64,000 bases of DNA from Rhizobium binae (GTDB lineage Bacteria; Pseudomonadota; Alphaproteobacteria; Rhizobiales; Rhizobiaceae): positions 124,001-188,000 of the forward strand of contig NZ_CP071609.1 of the NCBI RefSeq assembly GCF_017357225.1, in the 5' to 3' direction. The position numbers were made by a program, and so were the translations under genes. Below are positions 30,577 through 38,771 of this stretch, piece after piece (the stretch's first letter is position 1; each line of letters begins with the position of its first letter). Under the pieces are notes generated by a model that was given only the letters and a program-made list of their open reading frames with translations, was not told the origin of the DNA and ran no database searches.

Positions 30577-31191
30577 GTGCGACCTGAAAGTCGCATGAAT
30601 CTCTGTTTCGAGAGGAGAACACGTGATGTGAACTTTACGAAACCGACCGTTCCATCGGTCGTTCCCTACCCGAACATGCGAAGTTGGCAACGACTCCGTG
30701 TGGAGCTTCGGGGACAACGTAACCACCGGGTGACCGGTCCACCGAACCGTGAGGCGAAGTGGAAACTGCCAGCACAAAGGCGGTGAGGTGCAAGGGATGA
30801 GCAATGACGACCAACACAAGTGAACTTCCGATAAACGCCGTAACAAGGAACAAGCCAAATGTGCTGATAGGCTTGAACCAAAAGGTGTGCAGCAAGGTGT
30901 GGTCCTTTCCGGTTGGACCTCCATGGACGGAAAGCTGCCGGCGAAAAGGAAGGGTCCGACTGGCTCTGAGATTCATGCGGAACAGGGTAAGCCCATAGCG
31001 CTGCCGGTAACGGCAGGCGAACCGTAAGGAACGCTGTTGGTGTTGTGGGTAAAGGAAGGCGGAGAAAGCGAAGGCCCGGCTGTAATGGTCGGGATACGGG
31101 CTGCAACATCGCCCGACACGAAAGTGGGCAGACTTCCGCTCGGTCATTCATGGCGAGAGAACATGACTAATTGCTGGACGAGGAAAAGCAG

Positions 31192-32685
31192 ATGACGGCA
31201 ATCGGTGCGAAAGCAGCGAATGCTGGTGCGTCCTCGCACGGAGGGCAGATTTGGGATCAGACAGACTGGTCGCAGATTGAAGCAACCGTGAAGCGACTTC
31301 AAGTGCGTATCGCCAAGGCCACTCGCGAATGCCGATGGGGCAAGGTAAAAGCCTTGCAACGTCTGCTGACCCGCTCGCACAGCGGCAAGATGCTGGCTGT
31401 GAAGCGGGTGACGGAGAATCGCGGGAAGAAAACGCCGGGAGTGGACGGAGAAATCTGGACAACCCCGGTGGCCAGATGGAAGGGAGTAATGTCGCTGCGG
31501 CATCACGGCTACCGTACCATGCCGTTGCGACGCGTTTATATTCCCAAGAGTAACGGCAAGAAGCGCCCGCTCGGGATACCCCGTATGCTGTGCCGCGCAA
31601 TGCAAGCCTTATGGAAGCTTGCGCTGGAACCAGTGACGGAGACCTTGGCGGACCCGAATTCCTATGGATTTCGGCCCAAACGCTCGACAGCCGACGCCAT
31701 TGAGCAGTGCTTCATCACGTTGGCAAGACGGAAGTCCGCCACGTGGGTTCTAGAGGGCGATATCAAAAGCTGTTTCGATGAAATCAGCCATGATTACATC
31801 CTCGAGCATATGCCTATGGACAAGGCGATCCTGCGGAAGTGGCTTCAAGCCGGATATGTTGAAGAGGGAACTCTGTTCGAGACGCGGGCGGGAACCCCGC
31901 AAGGGGGCGTGATTTCGCCCACAATCGCTAACAGAGTGTTGGATGGGCTTGAGGCCGCAGTCGATGCAAGCGTGGGATCGTCGAAATCCACGTACCGAAA
32001 AGCCAAGCCCCACGTCATCCGTTATGCCGACGACTTTATCGTAACCAGTGCATCGAAAGAGGTGCTGGAACACAAGGTCTTGCCGGCGATCAGGAAATAC
32101 CTGGCTGTTCGTGGACTGGAACTCTCGGACGAGAAAAGCAGAATCACGAACATTGCGGATGGTTTCGATTTTCTGGGCCAGAATGTGCGAAAGTACAACG
32201 GCAAACTTCTCATCACGCCGTCCAAACACAGCGTCAAGGCGCTGCTGGATAAGGTCCGGAGAATCATCAAAGGCAACGCCGCCATCGCGCAGGAAGGATT
32301 GATACAAATGCTGAACCCGATCATTCGGGGATGGGCGATGTATCACCGCCATGTCGTGGCGAAGGCGACCTTCTCTTCGATAGACTTCTACATCTGGCGC
32401 ATGCTCTGGAGATGGGCGTGCCGACGACACCCTAACAAAGGAGCACGGTGGATCAGGAGAAGGTATTTCAGGGTCAACGGTAGCCAGTCATGGGATTTCA
32501 GCACGGAGGACGCCAAGTATGGGCTTGTCCGTGCAGCGGCTGTCCCAATCAAGAGACATGCCAAAATTCCGGCGCTGGCTAACCCGTTCGATCCCACATG
32601 GGATGACTACCTCGCCCGCCGTCAGGACGCGAAACATACCGCCGGGGAGCCCGGTGTCACAACGTGGCGCTGGAGAATGGCTTGA
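31192..32685 (+). CDS. ltrA: Group II intron reverse transcriptase/maturase
   Basis: This 497-residue intron-encoded protein is needed for splicing and retrohoming. The reverse transcriptase region includes RPLGIPRMLCRAMQALWKLA, SYGFRPKRSTADAIE, GDIKSCFDEISHDYI, TPQGGVISP and the catalytic YADD near residue 278, followed by a maturase (X) domain (LLDKVRRIIKGNAAIAQEGL, RGWAMYHRHVV). No HNH endonuclease motif is seen at the C-terminus. The ATG at 31192 has AGGAAAAG upstream; a TTG at 31171 is less likely. The stop codon abuts domain V. Confidence 0.95.
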   Translation: MTAIGAKAANAGASSHGGQIWDQTDWSQIEATVKRLQVRIAKATRECRWGKVKALQRLLTRSHSGKMLAVKRVTENRGKKTPGVDGEIWTTPVARWKGVMSLRHHGYRTMPLRRVYIPKSNGKKRPLGIPRMLCRAMQALWKLALEPVTETLADPNSYGFRPKRSTADAIEQCFITLARRKSATWVLEGDIKSCFDEISHDYILEHMPMDKAILRKWLQAGYVEEGTLFETRAGTPQGGVISPTIANRVLDGLEAAVDASVGSSKSTYRKAKPHVIRYADDFIVTSASKEVLEHKVLPAIRKYLAVRGLELSDEKSRITNIADGFDFLGQNVRKYNGKLLITPSKHSVKALLDKVRRIIKGNAAIAQEGLIQMLNPIIRGWAMYHRHVVAKATFSSIDFYIWRMLWRWACRRHPNKGARWIRRRYFRVNGSQSWDFSTEDAKYGLVRAAAVPIKRHAKIPALANPFDPTWDDYLARRQDAKHTAGEPGVTTWRWRMA

Positions 32686-32717
32686 GCCGGGTGCGGAGTG
32701 ATCCGCACGCCCGGTTC
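32684..32717 (+). ncRNA. Group II intron domain V
   Basis: The 34-nt hairpin begins GAGCCGGGTGCGGA and closes with TCCGCACGCCCGGTTC around a GTGA tetraloop. This is the catalytic domain of group II ribozymes, directly at the end of the maturase gene. Confidence 0.92.
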
Positions 32718-33076
32718 TTAGGGGGCGGCGGGGCAGCAATGCCCCGCTGCTACCCGACACGGCGGGTGCAAAATGGGGTGTCAGAGAGAGATAGAACCGC
32801 GTCCGGAAGGGACGCGACCGCTTGCCATCTCCGATGGCCGTAGGACCTTCCGGCTGTCTCCGGACAACGATTTTTGACAGGGGCATGCTTCCTGCTGCGA
32901 GAGGATCGTGACCCGGCTGGGCGGAGACCGCGTGCGGGCTCCGGTCGCAGCGCGACTAGAGCCGTGCGCCGTCAGCGCCTCGCCCGAGCCCACTCTTCAC
33001 GGAAATGAATCGGTCGCAATTGTTCGATTCACATATGTCGTTGGACGTGTCGCTAGCCTGTGACGATGATGTCAAC

Positions 33077-33343
33077 ATGATCAAGCAACCCTTTCAGATC
33101 TATATCGAACGAACTGACGCGGCGAAGAACATGGCCCGCTTCTACGCCCTGCAGATTTCCGTATCGCTATTCGGGGAAACCTGCCTGACGAGACGATGGG
33201 GAAGGATTGGAACGTCGGGGCAGATGATGATGCACCACTTCGGGCGGGAGGAAGAGGCCGTCAGACTGTTCCTCGATCTGACACGGCAGAAGAGGGCCCG
33301 TGGCTATCGCCCGAGAGCCGTCACGCAGCGGCCGCTCCGCTGA
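33077..33343 (+). CDS. WGR-domain protein
   Basis: This 88-residue protein is mostly a WGR domain (MARFYALQISVSLFGETCLT, then RRWGRIGTSGQ), the module named after its Trp-Gly-Arg and found in PARPs and many bacterial small proteins, where it is a presumed nucleic-acid-binding unit. The ATG at 33077 starts the domain; a start at 33005 adds 24 residues of no recognisable type. It is on the opposite strand from most neighbours. Confidence 0.85.
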   Translation: MIKQPFQIYIERTDAAKNMARFYALQISVSLFGETCLTRRWGRIGTSGQMMMHHFGREEEAVRLFLDLTRQKRARGYRPRAVTQRPLR

Positions 33344-33402
33344 TCCAAGACGGCACCTCCCGCGGAACGAACGAAAGAGGCCGCCGAAGCGGCCGTGGTG
33401 CG

Positions 33403-33576
33403 TCACCTGCGCCGGTTCCAGTCGGTCTCGAACGAAACCTCGATCTCGACGAAGAACGGGATCTTGATTGCGAGCTTCAGCCCGAGCTTTCCCTTGCGGA
33501 AGAAATGACAGATTACCTTGCAGAGAGTACGGAGCCGGCGGCCTGTGGCTGCGAGGAACTTTGCGAGTTGTTGCAT
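33403..33576 (-). CDS. Small basic protein, 57 residues
   Basis: The frame from ATG 33576 gives MQQLAKFLAATGRRLRTLCK, continuing with FFRKGKLGLKLAIKIPFFVE and ending TDWNRRR. A GGAG lies 8 bp upstream of this ATG; another ATG (33580, different frame) is too close to it. The product is basic with an amphipathic middle, has no known domain, and is preceded by a leader related to the others in this block. It is supported by ribosome-binding site and context only. Confidence 0.55.
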   Translation of the reverse strand: MQQLAKFLAATGRRLRTLCKVICHFFRKGKLGLKLAIKIPFFVEIEVSFETDWNRRR

Positions 33577-33882
33577 GGCATGTTCTCCTTTCGAATTGCT
33601 GATATCGCGGGGATCGAAAGCAGACCTCGGAGGAACGCCGCACCGGAACGGTCGAAGCGCCAGCGCAGAACCTGGAGCCGCCTGAATTTTGCTTGGGCGA
33701 GGAGCCGCTTGCGGCGGGGAAAATTCTGGTGGCGCAAGGTTGCGGCGTGGTGAAGGGACTGCAACATCCCTGGCGTAGATGTTAGCCGTATCGAAAGGAG
33801 AGATGCGACCGTGCGGTTCGGCCTGAGTGGGAAGCGTCGGAAGCGGTCACGGTGGCCGCCGAAGAAAGGGAGAGTAGCCGCC

Positions 33883-34047
33883 TCAGAAGGGCGGCTCGGC
33901 CTCGATTGCGCCGGCCTGCTCGGCCAGTTGCACGGCGAGCTCCGCCCGGGCAAGTTCGAGCTCGCCCTCGATCTGGCGGCGCTCGGCGGCGTCGCAGGTG
34001 TTCTTCAGCTCGGCACGCAGTTCCTCGATGTGCTGTTCGATTTTCAT
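33883..34047 (-). CDS. Small coiled-coil protein, 54 residues
   Basis: The product starts MKIEQHIEELRAELKNTCDA and continues as an acidic helical heptad-rich chain, ending AGAIEAEPPF. An AAGGAGATGAGACC element precedes the ATG at 34047. Longer in-frame extension to 34218 runs through the repeated leader and is rejected. No function can be given. Confidence 0.65.
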   Translation of the reverse strand: MKIEQHIEELRAELKNTCDAAERRQIEGELELARAELAVQLAEQAGAIEAEPPF

Positions 34048-34220
34048 GGTCTCATCTCCTTGAGTTCGTGAAAGACGAGCTCGCGGGGCGGGACGGGGTG
34101 GTGGGGTCAGGGATCGCGAACGCGACCGCCAGCGGCGGCGTGTGGGGAGCCGATTTCGTGTTGGCGCCACAGGCGTCGATGCGAAATTGGGGGAACCGCT
34201 CGTCCTTGAGGCCGCCATCC
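34048..34220 (-). repeat. Repeated GC-rich leader (type E/F), copy 2
   Basis: Homologous to 30411-30576, with the same order of blocks (GGGTCAGGGATCGCG, GCCGATTT, AAATTGGGGG, CGTCCTTGAGGCCG) upstream of a small minus-strand gene. It lies between the 54-residue gene and the interrupted DUF736 gene. Confidence 0.65.
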
Positions 34221-34362
34221 CGCCCCGGCACCATCTGGCGATCTGAGCGGCTATTTCCGTTTCTGTATGGCACCGGAAAAGCCGAAACCGGGCTCGACGC
34301 CCGGTACCGGCTTCTCATTTTGGCGGAAGAGGCCCCGCCCGGCTGGCGGCGCCTCGAGGACC

Positions 34363-34530
34363 TCAGTCCCGGTTCGGGCGGGACCAGATCAGCTGGAAGC
34401 CGTCTTCGCCTTCGACTTCCGTCAGCGTCGCGTAGATCGGAGCCGGGAAGCTCGGGTCGTCGAGCTTGACCGAGAGGTAGTCGCGGTCGCTCTCGTTGGA
34501 GCGCTTCTGCCAGGCGGCGCCCAGTTCGAC
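34363..34530 (-). pseudogene. 3' part of a DUF736 gene split by a mobile element
   Basis: Reading from 34530 in the minus direction gives [28 protein letters not shown] and IWSRPNRD, then stop. This is the C-terminal half of a DUF736 protein. The matching N-terminal half is at 42064-42216. Joined directly, they form one open frame of 106 residues (51 + 55), with the junction AAGA/VELGAAW equivalent to TGVEFGAGW in the intact paralogs. The gene was therefore cut by the 34531-42063 insertion without loss of coding bases. Confidence 0.92.
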
Positions 34531-34557
34531 ATTATGCGGTCCACCGCATAATGTCGA
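34526..34557. repeat. 32-bp palindrome at the left element junction
   Basis: 15-nt arms form a near-perfect inverted repeat around CC (ATTATGCGGTCCACCGCATAAT at its heart, 34531-34552). This 22-bp insert lies between the DUF736 flank and the left terminal repeat, and has no counterpart at the right end. It overlaps GCATAATGTCGATTATGC (34546-34563), 6-bp inverted arms around a 6-nt centre, the layout of a tyrosine-recombinase core site. Confidence 0.8.
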
Positions 34558-34645
34558 TTATGCCGAGCACGTGCTTATGCGGAGTTCTTTTCACTGAAGG
34601 CTGGATTCCCCGGCGGTTGCGATGGATTTTGCTCCGCATAATCCC
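34553..34645. repeat. Left 93-bp terminal inverted repeat
   Basis: Its reverse complement aligns without gaps to 41971-42063, with about 71 of 93 positions identical by eye. The best-conserved blocks are at both ends (GATTATGC, CTTATGC, GGGATTATGC) and in the centre (GCCTTCAG). The end blocks contain the GCATAA/TTATGC motifs. Confidence 0.85.
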
Positions 34646-34660
34646 GAGGGAGTGGAAGGC

Positions 34661-35329
34661 GGCGCCCCGCTTTGAGCGGAGCGCCGTTGAGCTGGTCAGC
34701 GGGACCATATGAGCTTGTGCTCGCCCTTGTCGCCCTGGACGAGGGAGGCGTAGACGGGCGCCGTGAAGGACGGATCGTCGAGCTTGAGCGAGAGGTATTC
34801 GGCGCCCGTTTCGCGGGCGGTGCGGCTCCAGCCGGCTCCGAACTCGACACCCGTTGCTGTGACGCGGAAGTCAGGAGCGCGATCGTTGTCGCGGTCGCAG
34901 GGTTTGATGGATGCCTTGACGTTGAGGGTGAGGGTCTTGATGGTACCGGTGTAGGCGCCGGTTTCGTCGCGGGTGAAGGTGCCAATCTGGGCCATTGTCT
35001 TGATCTCCTGAGGTTGTTCGAAGCCGCCCGATGCGGCCTCGATGGCGGTCGAGAGGCGACGGATTGGTCGGGACGCATCTGCAGGACCGCAGCGTGAGCG
35101 AAGGACGGCGGCAGCCGAGCTTGTTGGCTCGCGAGGAATGGCCGCTTGCGGTCAGGGGAAGAAGGTCGGCGGAGCCGTTGCAGGCCATGGCCGGTCCGGC
35201 GCCAGACCAGCCCAAAAGAGAGGTCGTATCGGGGGCTTTGCAGCAGTGTCGTCAGAAAGCGACATAGGCGATCGGTGCCTCCCATCAGCATGAACAACGT
35301 GCCGCCCGGTGCCCAGCGCTCCCTCCCGC
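34661..35329. repeat. 669-bp inverted repeat, left copy
   Basis: It pairs with 38772-39440 in inverted orientation; every position follows x + y = 74101. Only two differences were found by reading (34687 and 35257). It contains a DUF736 gene and its whole GC-rich leader. The near identity implies recent duplication or ongoing gene conversion. Confidence 0.93.
34696..34995 (-). CDS. DUF736 family protein, left copy
   Basis: This 99-residue small protein of the DUF736 family, common on rhizobial plasmids and function unknown, starts MAQIGTFTRDETGAYTGTIK and ends GDKGEHKLIWSR. The protein is identical to the one at 39106-39405, and about half identical to the reconstructed split gene (TIGTF, GTIKTL.LNVKA, YLS.KLDDPSF, LIWSR). 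An AGGAGATCAAGACA element precedes the ATG. It is followed by a GGCGC...GCGCC hairpin. Confidence 0.9.
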   Translation of the reverse strand: MAQIGTFTRDETGAYTGTIKTLTLNVKASIKPCDRDNDRAPDFRVTATGVEFGAGWSRTARETGAEYLSLKLDDPSFTAPVYASLVQGDKGEHKLIWSR

Positions 35330-35452
35330 GGCTCCGGATACCATCTTACAAGGTCCCACAAGACACGTTGCATGCGCCCGACGAGGTACAGTGACCATGT
35401 CGAGCGCAACGTCAGATGGAGCGGAATCGCCCGTCTTGACGAGGAACTCCAC

Positions 35453-36478
35453 TCAGCTGCGGATCCGCTTCGAATGCGTGGGTTCTTCCAAGCCCGAGAG
35501 CAAGGATGCGATCAGGGCATCCGGCGCCTTGAACCTGCCGCGTCTCAGTTCAGGAGGAACGACCGCCTCGACCGCTTCCAATTTTTCGGTTGGGTCCATG
35601 CGGAGATAAACTTCCGTTGTGCGAATGTCGGCGTGGCCGAGCCACAAGGCAACCTTGCGAATGTCATGCGTCGCCTGCAGCATGACCACTGCGCAACTGT
35701 GCCGAAGCTGATGCGGAGAGACACTTCGGTTGCGCAGAGATGGACAAGTTTCAGCTGCCTTGTCGACATGCTTGTCCAACACATACTCGAAGCCAGCACG
35801 GGTCATTGGCTCGCCGCGGGCGTTGACGAACAATTCCGGCACGCGGACATCGCCTCTTATGCTCAGCCAGGCACGGACATCTCGTGCCGTGTCCTTCCAG
35901 AGCGGCAGGCAGCGCTCCTTCCTGCCCTTGCCGCGAACCATCACGCTCGCGACCTGTCGAAGCGACAGATTTTCGGTGAGGACGCCGATCAGTTCGGAGA
36001 CGCGTAAGCCTGCGCCAAAGCAAAGGTGCATCATTGCCCTGTCGCGAACGCCCGACCGCAACGAAAGGTCGGGAGCGTCGAGGATTGCGCGGACCTCTTC
36101 CATTGTCAGGTAAGGGATGAGTTTCTGGTCATGGCGCTTGGGCGGGATTGCATGGACACGGCCAATCTGCTCAAGCGCTGAGGGAACCTTGTGCTCGACG
36201 TAGCGCATGAATGTCTTGATCGCAGCGAGACGTACATTGCGCGTCGCCGCGCCATTACCTCGATCCTGTTCGATGTGGTTCAGGAAGGCCACGATCATTG
36301 GCGCATCAAGGTCTTCTATTGCAAGCAAGGATGGACGGGAGCCCAGCCGCTTTGCGGCGAAGTCGAACAGCAGCTTGAAGCAGTAGGCATAGGTCTCGCA
36401 GCTCTGCGGACTGTAGCCTCGCTGGCCCGGCATGTAGTCGCGCAGGAATCCGGTGATCAGTGGGGCGAGCTTCGTCAT
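35453..36478 (-). CDS. Tyrosine recombinase, third gene of the trio
   Basis: This 341-residue integrase-family protein has an N-terminal SAM-like core-binding domain (GYSPQSCETYAYCFKLLFDF) and a catalytic domain with Arg in GAGLRVSELIGV, HQLRHSCAVVML, and LGHADIRTTEVYLR carrying the last His and the Tyr nucleophile. All catalytic positions look intact. The ATG overlaps the stop of the preceding gene (ATGA, 36475-36478). Confidence 0.93.
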   Translation of the reverse strand: MTKLAPLITGFLRDYMPGQRGYSPQSCETYAYCFKLLFDFAAKRLGSRPSLLAIEDLDAPMIVAFLNHIEQDRGNGAATRNVRLAAIKTFMRYVEHKVPSALEQIGRVHAIPPKRHDQKLIPYLTMEEVRAILDAPDLSLRSGVRDRAMMHLCFGAGLRVSELIGVLTENLSLRQVASVMVRGKGRKERCLPLWKDTARDVRAWLSIRGDVRVPELFVNARGEPMTRAGFEYVLDKHVDKAAETCPSLRNRSVSPHQLRHSCAVVMLQATHDIRKVALWLGHADIRTTEVYLRMDPTEKLEAVEAVVPPELRRGRFKAPDALIASLLSGLEEPTHSKRIRS

Positions 36479-37395
36479 GCGGCGCTCTCCCCAACCAGCA
36501 TTTCCGAAGCGGCGGCAATATCCGTCATCATTTCCGGCGTTGCCTCAAGATACCAGTAGGTGTTTCGGATATCGGCATGGCCCAGATAGGTCGACAAAGC
36601 GACGAAGTGTCGAGCGACAACGCCGCGCTCGGCTCCGCACTGTTCCAGCACCCGGGTTGCAAAGGTGTGACGAAGATCATGTATGCGAGGCTGTTGCCGG
36701 CGTTCTGGAGCAACCCCTGCCCGTCGGAGAATGCAGCGGAATGTATAGTTCACGGTGGTCGAGAACATCTCCCGATGTTGGACTGATGGAAAGAGCCAGT
36801 CACACACGCCGGCGTGTTGGCGGCGGGCTTCAAGATAGGTTTCAAGCGCCTGGACAACCGTCACATGCAGCGGCACGAGCCGGCTCTTCCGGAACTTGGT
36901 CTCACGGATGTGCAGGACGCCCCCATCTCGGATATCGTCGAGCTTGAGCGCCAACGCTTCCGATACGCGGAGTCCCGTGGCTGCAATCAACCCGAACAGC
37001 ATGACATAGAGCTGGCGCCGCAACGGATTTGGTCTCTGATGCCGAAGCTTGCCGGCCATTTCGAGAATGCGCGTGATCTCGTCAGCGGTGTAGATGTAGG
37101 GGACCGGTCGCTTTTCCGAGATTCGCTTAACGTCAGCGCGTGGAATTTCGTGCCGCGAATCCTCGGCGTGCACGAATCGGGCAAACAGGATCAGGTCCGT
37201 CAGGCGTCGCGCCCGAGCGCCAGGTGTCCGGGCGACGATGGCCAGCCATGATAGAACCGACGAGACGCGAATGTGGGTTTCCCCCCGATCCGCAGCGAAG
37301 CATGCAAAGGCGCGAAGGTGTCGTCCGGCCTTCACGAGCTTGTAGCCGAGCGCGTGACGAAGGGAGATGTAGCGATCAACGTCATCGTTCAGCAT
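36475..37395 (-). CDS. Tyrosine recombinase, second gene of the trio
   Basis: This 306-residue integrase has catalytic motifs AATGLRVSEALAL, RIHDLRHTFATRVLEQ and LGHADIRNTYWYLE, the last with His and the Tyr nucleophile. The ATG at 37395 is selected because GGGAGGTTGCC directly precedes it, and it overlaps the upstream gene's stop by 7 bp. The longer frame to 37620 runs inside that gene. Confidence 0.92.
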   Translation of the reverse strand: MLNDDVDRYISLRHALGYKLVKAGRHLRAFACFAADRGETHIRVSSVLSWLAIVARTPGARARRLTDLILFARFVHAEDSRHEIPRADVKRISEKRPVPYIYTADEITRILEMAGKLRHQRPNPLRRQLYVMLFGLIAATGLRVSEALALKLDDIRDGGVLHIRETKFRKSRLVPLHVTVVQALETYLEARRQHAGVCDWLFPSVQHREMFSTTVNYTFRCILRRAGVAPERRQQPRIHDLRHTFATRVLEQCGAERGVVARHFVALSTYLGHADIRNTYWYLEATPEMMTDIAAASEMLVGESAA

Positions 37396-38597
37396 GGCAA
37401 CCTCCCGCCCCATGGCTGAGCAATCTCCGACAGGAGGTCGATATCCACCTTGGCATAAAGCGCCGTAACGGATGGCGAGCGATGCCGTAGAACGGCGCCG
37501 ACGCCACCGAGACTCGCGCCATTCCGCAACATCGCTGACGCCGCCGAGTGCCGGAGAACATGGGCGCCGCGATGAACACTTTTGATCTTGGCCCTGTCGA
37601 GCGCGCGCCGCACGATACACTTCACCGTGATACGGCTTATCGGCCGGATCGGGGCGGTGTCCGTCAGGAATACACGAGCCGTCGCACTGCGAGGGCGTGC
37701 CCGCTCGATATAGGCAAGCATGGCGTCGCCAATCTCCTGGGTTAGCGGCAAGTGCTCCTCGCGCCGGGCTTTGCCGACAAGCGTTATCAGGCTGTTCTTC
37801 CAGTCCACGTCGTCGAAGTTGAGATTGGCGACTTCACCCGCTCTCAACCCCAGTCGGACAAGCAGAAGGAGGATGGCCCGGTCGCGTAACCGGCCTTCGC
37901 CATCGCACTCGGCAAGGAGGCGTTCGATATCAGCTTGCGCCAGGAAACGCGGTGTTGTCGCCAACTGCCAACTGGCGAAGCGCGGAACCGCATGTTCCCG
38001 CCCGACTGGGCATTGTCCAATGGCCACAAGATACCTGAGGTAGGCGCGCGTTGCGACAGTGACACCTTGAGCTCGGCCGCGGCCATGCGGTTTGGCGCGC
38101 TCTAGGACGAAGTCACGGATCGCGGCTGCCGTATAGGCTTCCGGAGCCGTGCCGAGCAATGCCAGAAGGTCGATCAGGACCGGCTGATAGGTATCGAGCG
38201 TGGAATCCTTGATGCCGCGCTGTTCCTTCATCCAGCGTCTGAATGCGGCAAGCGTCGGCCAGGTATCCTCCAACGAAGAGGGCTGCTCTTGGGGCAGAAT
38301 GTCCTTCTCGCGCAGATAAGAGATGAAGAGCCTAGCCGCACCCTGCGGAGCGCGGGCAGTTTTCCCGCCCTGGAACACCGAGGCCGATACACTCAAGCCC
38401 GCGGCAAGTGTGTCGACGTCGTAGCCAGCGGCGTGTACCCAGTCGCCCCACAGCGCCAGCAGGCGTATCACCTCAACGGTTGTCGCAGGCGAATAGCTCC
38501 GCTGAGCGAGCCAGCTCCTGAACCCGTCGACATGTGGCTGTAGCCACATGATCCGGACATCGACGCTGCGGCGATGCCTACGCTTTCGTTTTGTCAT
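37389..38597 (-). CDS. Tyrosine recombinase, first gene of the trio
   Basis: This 402-residue integrase-family protein is longer than its two partners, with an N-terminal basic stretch (MTKRKRRHRRSVDVRIMWLQ). The catalytic domain shows LVRLGLRAGEVANL, GAHVLRHSAASAML and RHRSPSVTALYAK. The last box has Arg-His-Arg where LGH is usual, a common variant. The ATG at 38597 follows GAGGGTACCAG; a start at 38669 adds 24 unlike residues. Confidence 0.92.
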   Translation of the reverse strand: MTKRKRRHRRSVDVRIMWLQPHVDGFRSWLAQRSYSPATTVEVIRLLALWGDWVHAAGYDVDTLAAGLSVSASVFQGGKTARAPQGAARLFISYLREKDILPQEQPSSLEDTWPTLAAFRRWMKEQRGIKDSTLDTYQPVLIDLLALLGTAPEAYTAAAIRDFVLERAKPHGRGRAQGVTVATRAYLRYLVAIGQCPVGREHAVPRFASWQLATTPRFLAQADIERLLAECDGEGRLRDRAILLLLVRLGLRAGEVANLNFDDVDWKNSLITLVGKARREEHLPLTQEIGDAMLAYIERARPRSATARVFLTDTAPIRPISRITVKCIVRRALDRAKIKSVHRGAHVLRHSAASAMLRNGASLGGVGAVLRHRSPSVTALYAKVDIDLLSEIAQPWGGRLPC

Positions 38598-38771
38598 TCT
38601 GGTACCCTCGATGGTTGGTCGTATCGGAGAAGTCCGACGTGTCGAGCAAATCGAAGGAATCAAATTCATTCCAGCGGCAAGCGAGCAGCAGCTTATCCGT
38701 CTTCATCACGCCCCGAGTAGAGCCTCACGGGGCCAGCGCTCATTGCTGTACCTCACGTTGAAGCAGTGACG

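Larger units (their letters stand above)
30577..32758 (+). mobile_element. Group II intron with maturase gene
   Basis: The intron starts GTGCGACC at 30577, matching the 5' GUGYG consensus, and ends with CTACCCGAC near 32758. Between them lie about 600 nt of structured 5' domains, the reverse transcriptase gene, a 34-nt domain V at 32684-32717 and a domain VI hairpin (32721-32758) with a bulged-A candidate 7 nt from the 3' end. It lies antisense within a leader that has a relative elsewhere in the window (34100-34220), which helps define the boundaries: the flanks join as GTCCTTGACGCCGGA and ACGGCGGGTGC. It appears full length. Confidence 0.92.
35330..38771 (-). mobile_element. Recombinase-in-trio (RIT) segment between the inverted repeats
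   Basis: Three different tyrosine recombinase genes lie head-to-tail with 7-bp and 4-bp overlaps, the hallmark of RIT elements. A short CTGTACCTC motif occurs in inverted orientation near both ends (35383-35391 and 38746-38754) and may be part of the recombinase binding sites. The exact RIT ends are not resolved, because the 669-bp repeats begin at once on both sides. Confidence 0.85.

Noticed and set aside
34267..34551. 94-residue plus-strand frame at the DUF736 fragment
   Set aside because: It is the complement of the DUF736 3' half, which has clear homology to the intact copies.
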